Below are positions 1 to 5,167 of a stretch of 7,001 nt of DNA, piece by piece. Both the position numbers and the translations under genes were made by a program. The DNA is from an uncultured Bifidobacterium sp. GTDB taxonomy: Bacteria; Actinomycetota; Actinomycetes; Actinomycetales; Bifidobacteriaceae. Numbering within the stretch: position 1 is the stretch's first letter; every line of letters starts with the position of its first letter. The DNA is taken from the NCBI GenBank assembly GCA_937876495.1, contig CALEGL010000219.1:1-7001 (forward strand), written 5' to 3'. Under the pieces are notes generated by a model that did not search any database, was not told the origin of the DNA, and saw only the letters and a list, made by a program, of their open reading frames with translations.

Positions 1-478
1 GACCGGAGAGCTTGATGCGGATGCCCTTGGCCCCGGCGCGCATGGCGTCCTGCTGGGCCTTGCGCATCGCGCGACGGAAGGTCACGCGGTTGGTGAGCTG
101 CTCGGCGATGCCCTGAGCCACCAGCTGCGCGTCCAACGCGGCGTTCTTGACCTCGAAGATGTTGAGCTGGACCTGCTTGCCCGTGATCTTCTCGAGCTTC
201 GCGCGCACCTTCTCGGCCTCCGATCCGCGGCGGCCGATGACGATGCCCGGCCGGGCGGTGTGGATGTCGACGCGCACGCGGTCTCGTGTGCGCTCGATGA
301 CGATGCGGGAGACGCCCGCACGCTCGAGGTCATGGTTCATGGCCTTGCGGATCTTGTCGTCCTCCAGGACGAAGTCGCGGTAACGCTCGCCGACCTTGTT
401 CGAGTCGGAAAACCACTTCGAGCGGTGCTCCTCGGTGATCCCGAGACGGTAGCCGAAGGGATTGATCTTCTGTCCCAT
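1..478 (-). CDS. rpsC: 30S ribosomal protein S3, N-terminal part (runs off left edge)
   Basis: S3 is a small-subunit head protein at the mRNA entry channel. The ATG at 478-476 opens with [13 protein letters not shown], the invariant S3 start, and 159 codons are present before the window ends; actinobacterial S3 is usually about 260 residues, so the C-terminal domain is outside. The KH type-II domain is visible, with [11 protein letters not shown] at about residues 75-85 (GRRG is the GxxG RNA-binding loop). The segment reading [21 protein letters not shown] follows near residues 130-150 and GIRIKLSG closes the visible part. An AAGGAGG Shine-Dalgarno lies 8 nt before the ATG. One base separates this start from the rplV stop (TGACATG), so the two are probably translationally coupled. 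The frame has no stop before the edge, so the gene is cut by the window and not broken. Confidence 0.97.
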   Translation of the reverse strand, partial: MGQKINPFGYRLGITEEHRSKWFSDSNKVGERYRDFVLEDDKIRKAMNHDLERAGVSRIVIERTRDRVRVDIHTARPGIVIGRRGSEAEKVRAKLEKITGKQVQLNIFEVKNAALDAQLVAQGIAEQLTNRVTFRRAMRKAQQDAMRAGAKGIRIKLSG

Positions 479-479
479 G

Positions 480-839
480 TCAGCGACCTCCTTCCTTGCT
501 GGCGACGACGACGGTGATGTGGCTCGTCCGCTTGTTGATGCGGGCGGCACGTCCCTGCGCCCTGGCGCGGAAGCGCTTGAGCGTCACGCCCTCGTCCACG
601 TACGTCTCCGTGACGACGAGGTTGTTCTCTCGGAACGCCTCGCCGTCACGGTCGGCCTTGACGCGGGCGTTGGCGATCGCGCTCTCCAGGACCTTGCGGA
701 CCGGGAGGGCCGCTGACTGCGGCGCGAACTTGAGAATGGTGACGGCCTCGGTGGCCTTCTTGCCGCGGATGAGGTCGACCATGCGGCGGGCCTTGCGCGG
801 CGTCACGCGCACGTGACGCGCTATTGCTTGAGCTTCCAT
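480..839 (-). CDS. rplV: 50S ribosomal protein L22
   Basis: L22 binds 23S rRNA, and its long beta-hairpin lines the peptide exit tunnel. The 119-residue product begins [20 protein letters not shown], typical of the family. It ends with the hairpin and conserved C-terminal strand, from [17 protein letters not shown] to [10 protein letters not shown]. An in-frame ATG two codons upstream (845-843) would add Met-His. I prefer the ATG at 839-837 because it is 8 nt from an AAGGAGG Shine-Dalgarno, whereas the upstream ATG is only 2 nt away, and because family members start at MEA. The spacing equals that in front of rpsC. The stop is TGA, 1 nt before rpsC. Length and sequence are normal. Confidence 0.97.
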   Translation of the reverse strand: MEAQAIARHVRVTPRKARRMVDLIRGKKATEAVTILKFAPQSAALPVRKVLESAIANARVKADRDGEAFRENNLVVTETYVDEGVTLKRFRARAQGRAARINKRTSHITVVVASKEGGR

Positions 840-847
840 GTGCATGC

Positions 848-854
848 CCTCCTT
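848..854 (-). promoter_or_regulatory. Shine-Dalgarno of rplV that decides its start
   Basis: The minus strand reads TAAGGAGGGCATGCACATG here. The AAGGAGG is 8 nt before the second ATG (839) but only 2 nt before the first (845), so initiation at 839 is favoured. The motif overlaps the TAA stop of rpsS (855-853), which would let ribosomes finishing rpsS reinitiate directly on rplV. Confidence 0.8.
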
Positions 855-1131
855 AGCGGCGAACCTTCTTGTCGTCCTTCACGTGACCCCGGAAGGTCTT
901 CGTGGGGGCGAACTCTCCGAGACGGTGTCCGACCATGGCCTCGGTGACGAACACCGGCACGTGCTTGCGACCGTCATGGACGGCGAAGGTGTGCCCAATG
1001 AAGTCCGGGGTGATCATCGAACGGCGCGACCACGTCTTGATGACGTTCTTCGTGCCCTTCTCATTCTGCTCGTCGACCTTCTTCTGCAGGTGGGCGTCGA
1101 CGAAGGGGCCCTTCTTGATGCTACGAGTCAT
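853..1131 (-). CDS. rpsS: 30S ribosomal protein S19
   Basis: S19 forms a complex with S13 in the head of the small subunit, near the A-site finger. The 92-residue product starts [19 protein letters not shown] and contains the family signature around [35 protein letters not shown]'s core (residues about 34-68), followed by [15 protein letters not shown]. Length equals the usual 92-93 residues. The start is preceded by AAGGGAG with a 9-nt spacer, and this Shine-Dalgarno overlaps the TAA stop of rplB. The TAA stop of rpsS in turn overlaps the rplV Shine-Dalgarno. Nothing is unusual. Confidence 0.97.
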   Translation of the reverse strand: MTRSIKKGPFVDAHLQKKVDEQNEKGTKNVIKTWSRRSMITPDFIGHTFAVHDGRKHVPVFVTEAMVGHRLGEFAPTKTFRGHVKDDKKVRR

Positions 1132-1146
1132 CTTTCTGACGCTCCC

Positions 1147-1977
1147 TTACTTGCGGTTCTTGCCATTGGGACGACGACGGACGATCATCGCGTTCGAGGC
1201 CTTCTTCGGACGACGCGTCCTGACCTCTCCCTTGCCCCACGGCGACACCGGCGGCTTGCCGCCGCGCGTGCGTCCGCCATGCGGATGGTCGACGGGGTTC
1301 ATGGACTCGCCACGCGTGATCGGACGCCTGCCGAGCCAGCGGGCGCGACCGGCCTTGCCGAGCTCGACGTTGGCGTGCTCAGCGTTGCCGACCTCGCCGA
1401 TGGTGGCGCGGCAGCGGGCGTCCACGTTCCGGATCTCGCCGGAGGGCATGCGCAGCTGCGCGTAGGTTCCATCCTTGGCGACGAGCTGGACGGCGGCGCC
1501 GGCCGAACGGGCGATCTTCGCCCCGCCGAGAGGACGGAGCTCGATGGCGTGGATGACGGTGCCGGTGGGGATGTTGCGCAGAGGCAGGTTGTTGCCCGGC
1601 TTGATGTCGGCCTGGGGACCGGTCTCGATGACGTCTCCCTGGTGGATTCCCTCCGGGGCGATGATGTAGCGCTTCTCGCCGTCGGCGTAGTGGAGCAGAG
1701 CGATGCGGGCCGAACGGTTCGGGTCGTATTCGATGTGCGCGACCTTGGCGGGGACCCCGTCCTTGTCCCACCTCTTGAAGTCGATGAGACGATACTGGCG
1801 CTTGTGACCGCCGCCGCGATGGCGGGAGGTCATGCGGCCATAGGAGTTTCGACCTCCCGTGGAGTTGAGCTTGCGCACCAGCGACTTCTCGGGCGTGGAT
1901 CGCGTGATCTCGGAGAAGTCCGAGACCGAGGCGTTGCGACGCCCGGCTGTCGTGGGCTTGTAGACGCGGATAGCCAT
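1147..1977 (-). CDS. rplB: 50S ribosomal protein L2
   Basis: L2 is a primary 23S rRNA binding protein needed for subunit association and close to the peptidyl-transferase centre. The 276-residue product matches the normal length. [15 protein letters not shown] is the expected N-terminus. The basic rRNA-binding segment [19 protein letters not shown] lies at about residues 51-69. The C-terminal signature [10 protein letters not shown] is at about 226-235, and its first histidine, His231, corresponds to the functionally important E. coli His229. The C-terminus is strongly basic ([22 protein letters not shown] region). The ATG is preceded by AAGGAAG with a 9-nt spacer. The stop is TAA and overlaps the rpsS ribosome-binding site. 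The 35-nt gap to rplW is the largest in this part of the operon and holds only a short GGCTAGCC palindrome. Confidence 0.98.
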   Translation of the reverse strand: MAIRVYKPTTAGRRNASVSDFSEITRSTPEKSLVRKLNSTGGRNSYGRMTSRHRGGGHKRQYRLIDFKRWDKDGVPAKVAHIEYDPNRSARIALLHYADGEKRYIIAPEGIHQGDVIETGPQADIKPGNNLPLRNIPTGTVIHAIELRPLGGAKIARSAGAAVQLVAKDGTYAQLRMPSGEIRNVDARCRATIGEVGNAEHANVELGKAGRARWLGRRPITRGESMNPVDHPHGGRTRGGKPPVSPWGKGEVRTRRPKKASNAMIVRRRPNGKNRK

Positions 1978-2012
1978 AATGTAGTTCTTCCTTCGACTTT
2001 CTCGGCTAGCCT

Positions 2013-2309
2013 TCAGTTACCGAAGATGTCAATCGTCTGGCCCTCGGCGACCGTGACAATCGCGCGCTTCTGATCGACGCGGCGACCGAAGCCGGTCCGG
2101 GTGCGCTGGCGCTTGCCGGCGCGGTTGAGGGTGTTGACGTTCGTCACCTTGACCTTGAAGATCTCCTCGATGGCCTGCTTGATCTGCACCTTGTTGGACT
2201 CGGGCGCCACCACGAAGGTGTACTGCCCCCGATCCGACGCCGCGTAGCTCTTCTCGGAGACGACGGGCTTGAGGATGACGTCGTGTGCGGGCTTGTGGAC
2301 TGCGACCAT
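2013..2309 (-). CDS. rplW: 50S ribosomal protein L23
   Basis: L23 sits at the polypeptide exit and is the docking site for trigger factor and SRP. The 98-residue product starts [20 protein letters not shown]. It contains the L23 core [20 protein letters not shown] (about residues 30-49) and [16 protein letters not shown], and ends IDIFGN. The frame stays open upstream into rplD, but an upstream start would create a long overlap. I chose the ATG at 2309 because family members begin at this point and a GGAGG lies 10 nt before it. The rplD stop (TGA) is 5 nt upstream of this ATG. Length is normal for actinobacteria. Confidence 0.95.
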   Translation of the reverse strand: MVAVHKPAHDVILKPVVSEKSYAASDRGQYTFVVAPESNKVQIKQAIEEIFKVKVTNVNTLNRAGKRQRTRTGFGRRVDQKRAIVTVAEGQTIDIFGN

Positions 2310-2314
2310 GATGG

Positions 2315-2980
2315 TCAGGCCTCCTTCGCGGTGGGCTCGGTCCTCGCCGCCACGAAGGCGTCGAAGCCCTCGCGGGAGAAGACGACGAACTGAGCGGTGA
2401 CCACATCGTAGGTGTTGAGCTGATCGGCGAACAGCACGTGGACCGTGGGGATGTTGCGCACGGACAGCCATTCGTTGATGTTGTCCCTGGAGAGCACCAC
2501 GGTGGTGAAGCCCTCGCCGACGACCGGGCGAAGCGCGGCCACGGCCTTCTTCGTGGACGGCCTGTCGCCGACGGCGAAGTCGACGACCGCGACGCGGCCG
2601 GCGTTGGCCCTGTCGGACAGGACGTAGCGCAGAGCTGCGGCCTTCATCTTCTTGGGGGTGCGCTGGTCATAGGAGCGCGGGACAGGCCCGTGCGCGACGC
2701 CGCCGTGAACCCACTGGGGGGCTCGGATGGAGCCCTGACGGGCGCGGCCCGTGCCCTTCTGCTTCCACGGCTTCTTGCCGCCGCCGGAGACGGCGGAGCG
2801 GTTCTTCGCCGCATGCGTGCCCTGACGGGCGGCCGCGAGCTGGGCGATGACGACCTGGTGGATGAGCGGGACGTGCGACTGGACGTCCTCGGCGGAGACT
2901 CCGAAGAGCCCGGCCGGCGCATCCACGGTTCCGAGCGACTCGCCGGTCGCTCCGCTGACGTTCAGAGTAATGCCGGACAT
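2315..2980 (-). CDS. rplD: 50S ribosomal protein L4
   Basis: L4 binds 23S rRNA, and its extended loop reaches the exit-tunnel constriction. In E. coli it also autoregulates the S10 operon. The 221-residue product shows [19 protein letters not shown] at about residues 39-57. The extended loop [20 protein letters not shown] follows at about 69-88, and the globular part includes [18 protein letters not shown] and [20 protein letters not shown]. The start [10 protein letters not shown] is 1 nt after the rplC stop (TGACATG). A GAAGGGAG Shine-Dalgarno sits within the end of rplC. The lysine- and arginine-rich tunnel loop, where macrolide-resistance changes occur in other species, looks ordinary. 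Confidence 0.97.
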   Translation of the reverse strand: MSGITLNVSGATGESLGTVDAPAGLFGVSAEDVQSHVPLIHQVVIAQLAAARQGTHAAKNRSAVSGGGKKPWKQKGTGRARQGSIRAPQWVHGGVAHGPVPRSYDQRTPKKMKAAALRYVLSDRANAGRVAVVDFAVGDRPSTKKAVAALRPVVGEGFTTVVLSRDNINEWLSVRNIPTVHVLFADQLNTYDVVTAQFVVFSREGFDAFVAARTEPTAKEA

Positions 2981-2981
2981 G

Positions 2982-3632
2982 TCAGGCTCCCTTCACTGCC
3001 GAACGGATGAGGACGATGGCGCCCTTGGGCCCGGGGACGGCGCCCTTGACGGCGATGATCCCCGACTCGGCGTCGGAGCTCACGACCGTGAGGTTGAGGG
3101 CGGTCGAGGTGTCGTGACCCATGCGACCGGCCATGCGCTTGCCCTTGAGGATGCGGCTCGGGGTGGCGCAGGCGCCGACCGAACCGGGACGACGCTCGTT
3201 CTTGTGCGAGCCGTGGGTGCGCCTGTAGGACTTGAAGCCCCAGCGCTTGATGGTTCCGGCGAAGCCCTTGCCCTTGGACGTTCCGGTGACGTCCACCTGG
3301 ACGCCCTCGGCGAACTGCTCGGCAGTAAGCTCCTGGCCCGGCTTGTAGTCGGCGGCGTCGGCCGTGCGCACCTCGACGAGGTGACGGCGCGGGGTCACGC
3401 CGGCCTTGGCGAAATGCCCGGCGAGCGGCTTGGTGACCTTCGTCGGGTCGATCTGCCCATACCCGAGCTGGACGGCCTCGTAGCCGTCCGTATCCTCCGT
3501 CTTGACGGCGGTGACCACGTTGGTGGACACGTCAAGAAGAGTGACGGGGACGAAGAACCCGTTCTCGTCCCACACCTGCGACATGCCGAGCTTCCTGCCC
3601 AGCAGCGCGCTGCGATTGGCCTTCTGCGACAT
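2982..3632 (-). CDS. rplC: 50S ribosomal protein L3
   Basis: L3 is an early-assembly large-subunit protein whose loop reaches the peptidyl-transferase centre. The 216-residue product starts [20 protein letters not shown]. It carries the L3 signature around residues 121-145 ([20 protein letters not shown], then GSHKN) and the central loop [20 protein letters not shown], followed by MAGRMGH. Where E. coli L3 has GQNQTPG with the PrmB-methylated glutamine, this protein reads GACATPS and lacks glutamine. I recall this as usual for actinobacteria. The start has a strong GGGAGGG ribosome-binding site about 6 nt upstream, inside the 17-nt gap after rpsJ. The stop is TGA. Confidence 0.97.
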   Translation of the reverse strand: MSQKANRSALLGRKLGMSQVWDENGFFVPVTLLDVSTNVVTAVKTEDTDGYEAVQLGYGQIDPTKVTKPLAGHFAKAGVTPRRHLVEVRTADAADYKPGQELTAEQFAEGVQVDVTGTSKGKGFAGTIKRWGFKSYRRTHGSHKNERRPGSVGACATPSRILKGKRMAGRMGHDTSTALNLTVVSSDAESGIIAVKGAVPGPKGAIVLIRSAVKGA

Positions 3633-3649
3633 TGCGGTCCCTCCCCCCT

Positions 3650-3958
3650 CTACAGCTTGATCTCGATGTTGACGTCGGCGGGCAGGTCGATGTGCATCAG
3701 CGAATCCACAGCCTTGGGAGTGGGGTCGACGATGTCAATGAGACGCTTGTGGGTGCGCATCTCGAAATGCTCGCGGGAATCCTTGTACTTGTGAGGAGAA
3801 CGAATGACGCAGAAGACGTTCTTCTCGGTCGGCAGAGGAACCGGGCCCACCACGGTGGCACCGGCGTTCGTCACCGTCTCGACGATCTTCTTCGCCGACT
3901 GGTCGATGACCTCATGGTCATAGGACTTAAGCCTGATGCGGATTTTCTGTCCCGCCAT
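3650..3958 (-). CDS. rpsJ: 30S ribosomal protein S10 (first gene of the S10 operon)
   Basis: S10 is a small-subunit head protein; as NusE it also joins the antitermination complex with NusB. The 102-residue product starts [19 protein letters not shown], contains GPVPLPTEK and [19 protein letters not shown] (about residues 54-72), and ends [11 protein letters not shown]. The frame is open for another 71 codons upstream, to about 4171, but the family starts at MAGQK and the upstream translation has no S10 character, so 3958 is the start. The ribosome-binding site is weaker than in the rest of the operon: AAAGGG with a 9-nt spacer. It overlaps a segment able to pair with the upstream leader (see findings). 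Stop is TAG. The gene heads the cluster; tuf and the str operon, often found upstream, are not adjacent. Confidence 0.97.
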   Translation of the reverse strand: MAGQKIRIRLKSYDHEVIDQSAKKIVETVTNAGATVVGPVPLPTEKNVFCVIRSPHKYKDSREHFEMRTHKRLIDIVDPTPKAVDSLMHIDLPADVNIEIKL

Positions 3959-4022
3959 TGCCGTCCGCCCTTTCTTGGTTGCTATGTGTTTTCCGTCCTG
4001 CTGCACGGGGCACCGGCGGAGA

Positions 4023-4038
4023 CGCCGACCATTCGGCG
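4023..4038 (-). other. Small stem-loop in the rpsJ leader
   Basis: On the minus strand CGCCGA (4038-4033), a four-base ATGG loop and TCGGCG (4028-4023) form a perfect 6-bp stem. It lies about 65 nt upstream of the rpsJ start, inside the expected leader. Bases 4038-4035 of its 5' arm are also part of a longer-range pairing with the rpsJ ribosome-binding region, so the two cannot form together. The pairing is seen in the sequence; a regulatory role is inference. Confidence 0.4.
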
Positions 4039-4098
4039 GACGCTCCACATCAGTGCGCGACCGAACCATGACCCTCGTGAGATGGACATGGACGCCGC

Positions 4099-4127
4099 GC
4101 TCGCTTTTTTTCTTCCAATATGCGAGC
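4099..4127. repeat. Inverted repeat flanking an A/T-rich core
   Basis: GCTCGC (4099-4104) and GCGAGC (4122-4127) are perfect 6-bp inverted arms around a 17-bp core that begins with seven T. The element lies in the most A/T-rich part of the divergent region, close to where an S10 promoter is expected. It could be a protein-binding site or chance; no known operator is recognised. Confidence 0.35.
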
Positions 4128-4280
4128 CCAAAACAGGCAACTTCTCCATTAAAGCACCCGTCCGACCCCATCGGCCCCGGCGTGTCGCGGTCATCCCCTC
4201 ACCGAGGCCGATTCGCCCCACAGGCGTCAGACACGCCACAGCGGGCCTCCCGCTTCCCTCCGGAACCCGCCGATTCCCCT

Positions 4281-4287
4281 AAGGTGG
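4281..4287 (+). promoter_or_regulatory. Ribosome-binding site or leaderless -10 of alsD
   Basis: The plus strand reads CCTAAGGTGGCAGTCATG. AAGGTGG can serve as a Shine-Dalgarno with a 5-nt spacer to the ATG at 4293. The overlapping TAAGGT (4280-4285) also fits the actinobacterial -10 pattern TAnnnT, with 7 nt to the ATG, which is the geometry of leaderless transcripts. Either reading supports the start at 4293. No good -35 is visible. Confidence 0.55.
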
Positions 4288-4292
4288 CAGTC

Positions 4293-5045
4293 ATGACATC
4301 ACTGCGCGGACGATCGATCGGACCGGTGCATGACAACGGCGCCAACATGCTCTACCAGCATGGCACCCTCGCCCAGCTCGTACCAGGACTGCTCGAGGGG
4401 ACGACCACCATCGGCGAGCTGCGCCGACATGGCGACACCGGCATCGGCACCGGCGAGGGGCTTGACGGCGAGCTCATCATGCTCGACGGGCACGCCTGGA
4501 AGGTCGGGGCCGATGGCCAGGCCATCGAGGTGCCGGACGATTTCACGCTGCCCTTCGCCACCGTGCATCGGGCCGCCTTCCAGTTCCAGTGCGCCCGGGA
4601 CGACATCGGGCTCGAGGACCTCAACGCCCGCATCGTCGAGGCGAACGGCCGCGCCAACACCTTCTTCTCCGTCATCGTCCGCGGACGCTTCAGCTTCATG
4701 AAGACCCGCGCGGTCGTCAAGCAGAAGGCGCCCTACCCGCCGCTTGAAGCGGTCGCCGACCGCCAGGCCATGTTCCTCGCCCATGACGTGACCGGGACCA
4801 TGCTGGGGTACTTCACCCCGCCGATGTTCAACGGAGCCGCGGTTGCCGGGTTCCATGAGCATTTCCTCTCGGACGACCGCAGTATGGGCGGGCATATCCT
4901 CGACGCCGTACTTGAGCACGGCGAGGTGCTCAGCCAGGTCTTCGACACCCTTGTCCAGCATCTTCCCGTGGACGACCCGGAGTACCGGCGGCACGACTTC
5001 GGGGGCGACCGCATCGCCGAGGCCATCGCTCGCGCCGAGCACTGA
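4293..5045 (+). CDS. alsD: alpha-acetolactate decarboxylase
   Basis: This cytoplasmic zinc enzyme converts (S)-2-acetolactate to (R)-acetoin and CO2, drawing carbon from pyruvate or relieving acetolactate build-up in branched-chain amino-acid synthesis. The 250-residue product has the usual family length and no signal peptide. The zinc ligands are clear: His188, His190 and His201 in GFHEHFLSDDRSMGGH, with the same spacing as His194, His196 and His207 of the Brevibacillus enzyme. Glu60 in LDGELIML matches the catalytic Glu65. Arg139 in MKTRAVVKQKAPYPPL is the likely counterpart of Arg145. Other landmarks are YQHGTLAQLVPGLLEG (about residues 21-36), the usual N-terminal motif, and GYFTPPMFNG (about 172-181). 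The start is supported by AAGGTGG 5 nt upstream. It diverges from the S10 operon and converges on adhE; no acetolactate synthase gene is in the window. Confidence 0.95.
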   Translation: MTSLRGRSIGPVHDNGANMLYQHGTLAQLVPGLLEGTTTIGELRRHGDTGIGTGEGLDGELIMLDGHAWKVGADGQAIEVPDDFTLPFATVHRAAFQFQCARDDIGLEDLNARIVEANGRANTFFSVIVRGRFSFMKTRAVVKQKAPYPPLEAVADRQAMFLAHDVTGTMLGYFTPPMFNGAAVAGFHEHFLSDDRSMGGHILDAVLEHGEVLSQVFDTLVQHLPVDDPEYRRHDFGGDRIAEAIARAEH

Positions 5046-5060
5046 GGATCCGACATGGAG

Positions 5061-5092
5061 GCGGCGGGCCGCCCCTTCGGACGACCCGCCGC
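5061..5092. terminator. GC-rich hairpin after alsD, possible terminator
   Basis: GCGGCGGG (5061-5068) pairs perfectly with CCCGCCGC (5085-5092), with a 16-nt loop containing a C-TTCG-G element. It begins 15 nt after the alsD stop. No T-run follows, so it is not a canonical intrinsic terminator. It is placed where convergent alsD and adhE transcripts meet and could act on either strand. Confidence 0.4.
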
Positions 5093-5102
5093 GCAGATTC
5101 CC

Positions 5103-5134
5103 CATCCTGCCTTCCCACCCTCATCCTGCCTTCC
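5103..5134. repeat. 13-bp direct repeat in the alsD-adhE gap
   Basis: CATCCTGCCTTCC occurs at 5103-5115 and again at 5122-5134, a period of 19 bp. It lies in the non-coding gap between the convergent genes. It is probably a small local duplication; no function is apparent. Confidence 0.6.
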
Positions 5135-5157
5135 GGCGGCCGGATGCTTCCGGGAGG
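5129..5157 (-). terminator. Hairpin just downstream of adhE, possible terminator
   Basis: CCTTCCGG (5129-5136) can pair with CCGGGAGG (5150-5157): eight pairs, seven Watson-Crick and one non-Watson-Crick (a G-U wobble if transcribed on the plus strand, A-C if transcribed on the minus strand), around a 13-nt loop. It starts 11 nt after the adhE stop. The mismatch in the minus-strand transcript and the absence of a T-run weaken the call. Confidence 0.25.
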
Positions 5158-5167
5158 ACGTCAGACC

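Larger units (their letters stand above)
3959..4292. other. Divergent intergenic region (S10 operon leader and promoter; alsD upstream region)
   Basis: These 334 bp separate the divergent starts of rpsJ and alsD and contain no convincing gene. Open frames cross it on both strands but show no ribosome-binding site or family resemblance. The only clearly A/T-rich part is about 4105-4155, with a run of seven T on the plus strand, so the S10 promoter probably lies there. On the minus strand I can see TTGCCT (4140-4135) as a possible -35, but no good -10 at the right distance. From 4160 to 4280 the sequence is very GC-rich with no obvious promoter on the plus strand except the TAAGGT next to the alsD start. 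The S10 mRNA leader would be roughly 100-180 nt and contains a small hairpin at 4023-4038. Confidence 0.6.

Noticed and set aside
838..2073. Plus-strand open frame of 411 codons opposite rplB, rpsS and neighbours
   Set aside because: It lies antisense to undoubted ribosomal genes, is explained by the high-GC codon pattern, and its translation is low-complexity without recognisable motifs.
2847..3794. Plus-strand open frame of 315 codons opposite rplC and rplD
   Set aside because: It is antisense to rplC and the start of rplD, without a ribosome-binding site or family features.
3959..4171. 71-codon N-terminal extension of S10 upstream of MAGQK
   Set aside because: The S10 family starts at MAGQK, the extension has no homologous character, and this stretch is where the promoter and leader must be.
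3982..4239. Minus-strand open frame of 85 codons in the rpsJ leader, possible leader peptide
   Set aside because: It has no Shine-Dalgarno and no regulatory codon run, and it starts upstream of the likely promoter.
3632..4282. Plus-strand open frame of 216 codons crossing rpsJ and the intergenic region
   Set aside because: It is antisense to rpsJ and then runs through the divergent spacer; no motif supports it.
4299..5105. Minus-strand open frame of 268 codons opposite alsD
   Set aside because: AlsD on the plus strand has all its zinc ligands and family motifs; the antisense frame is a shadow.
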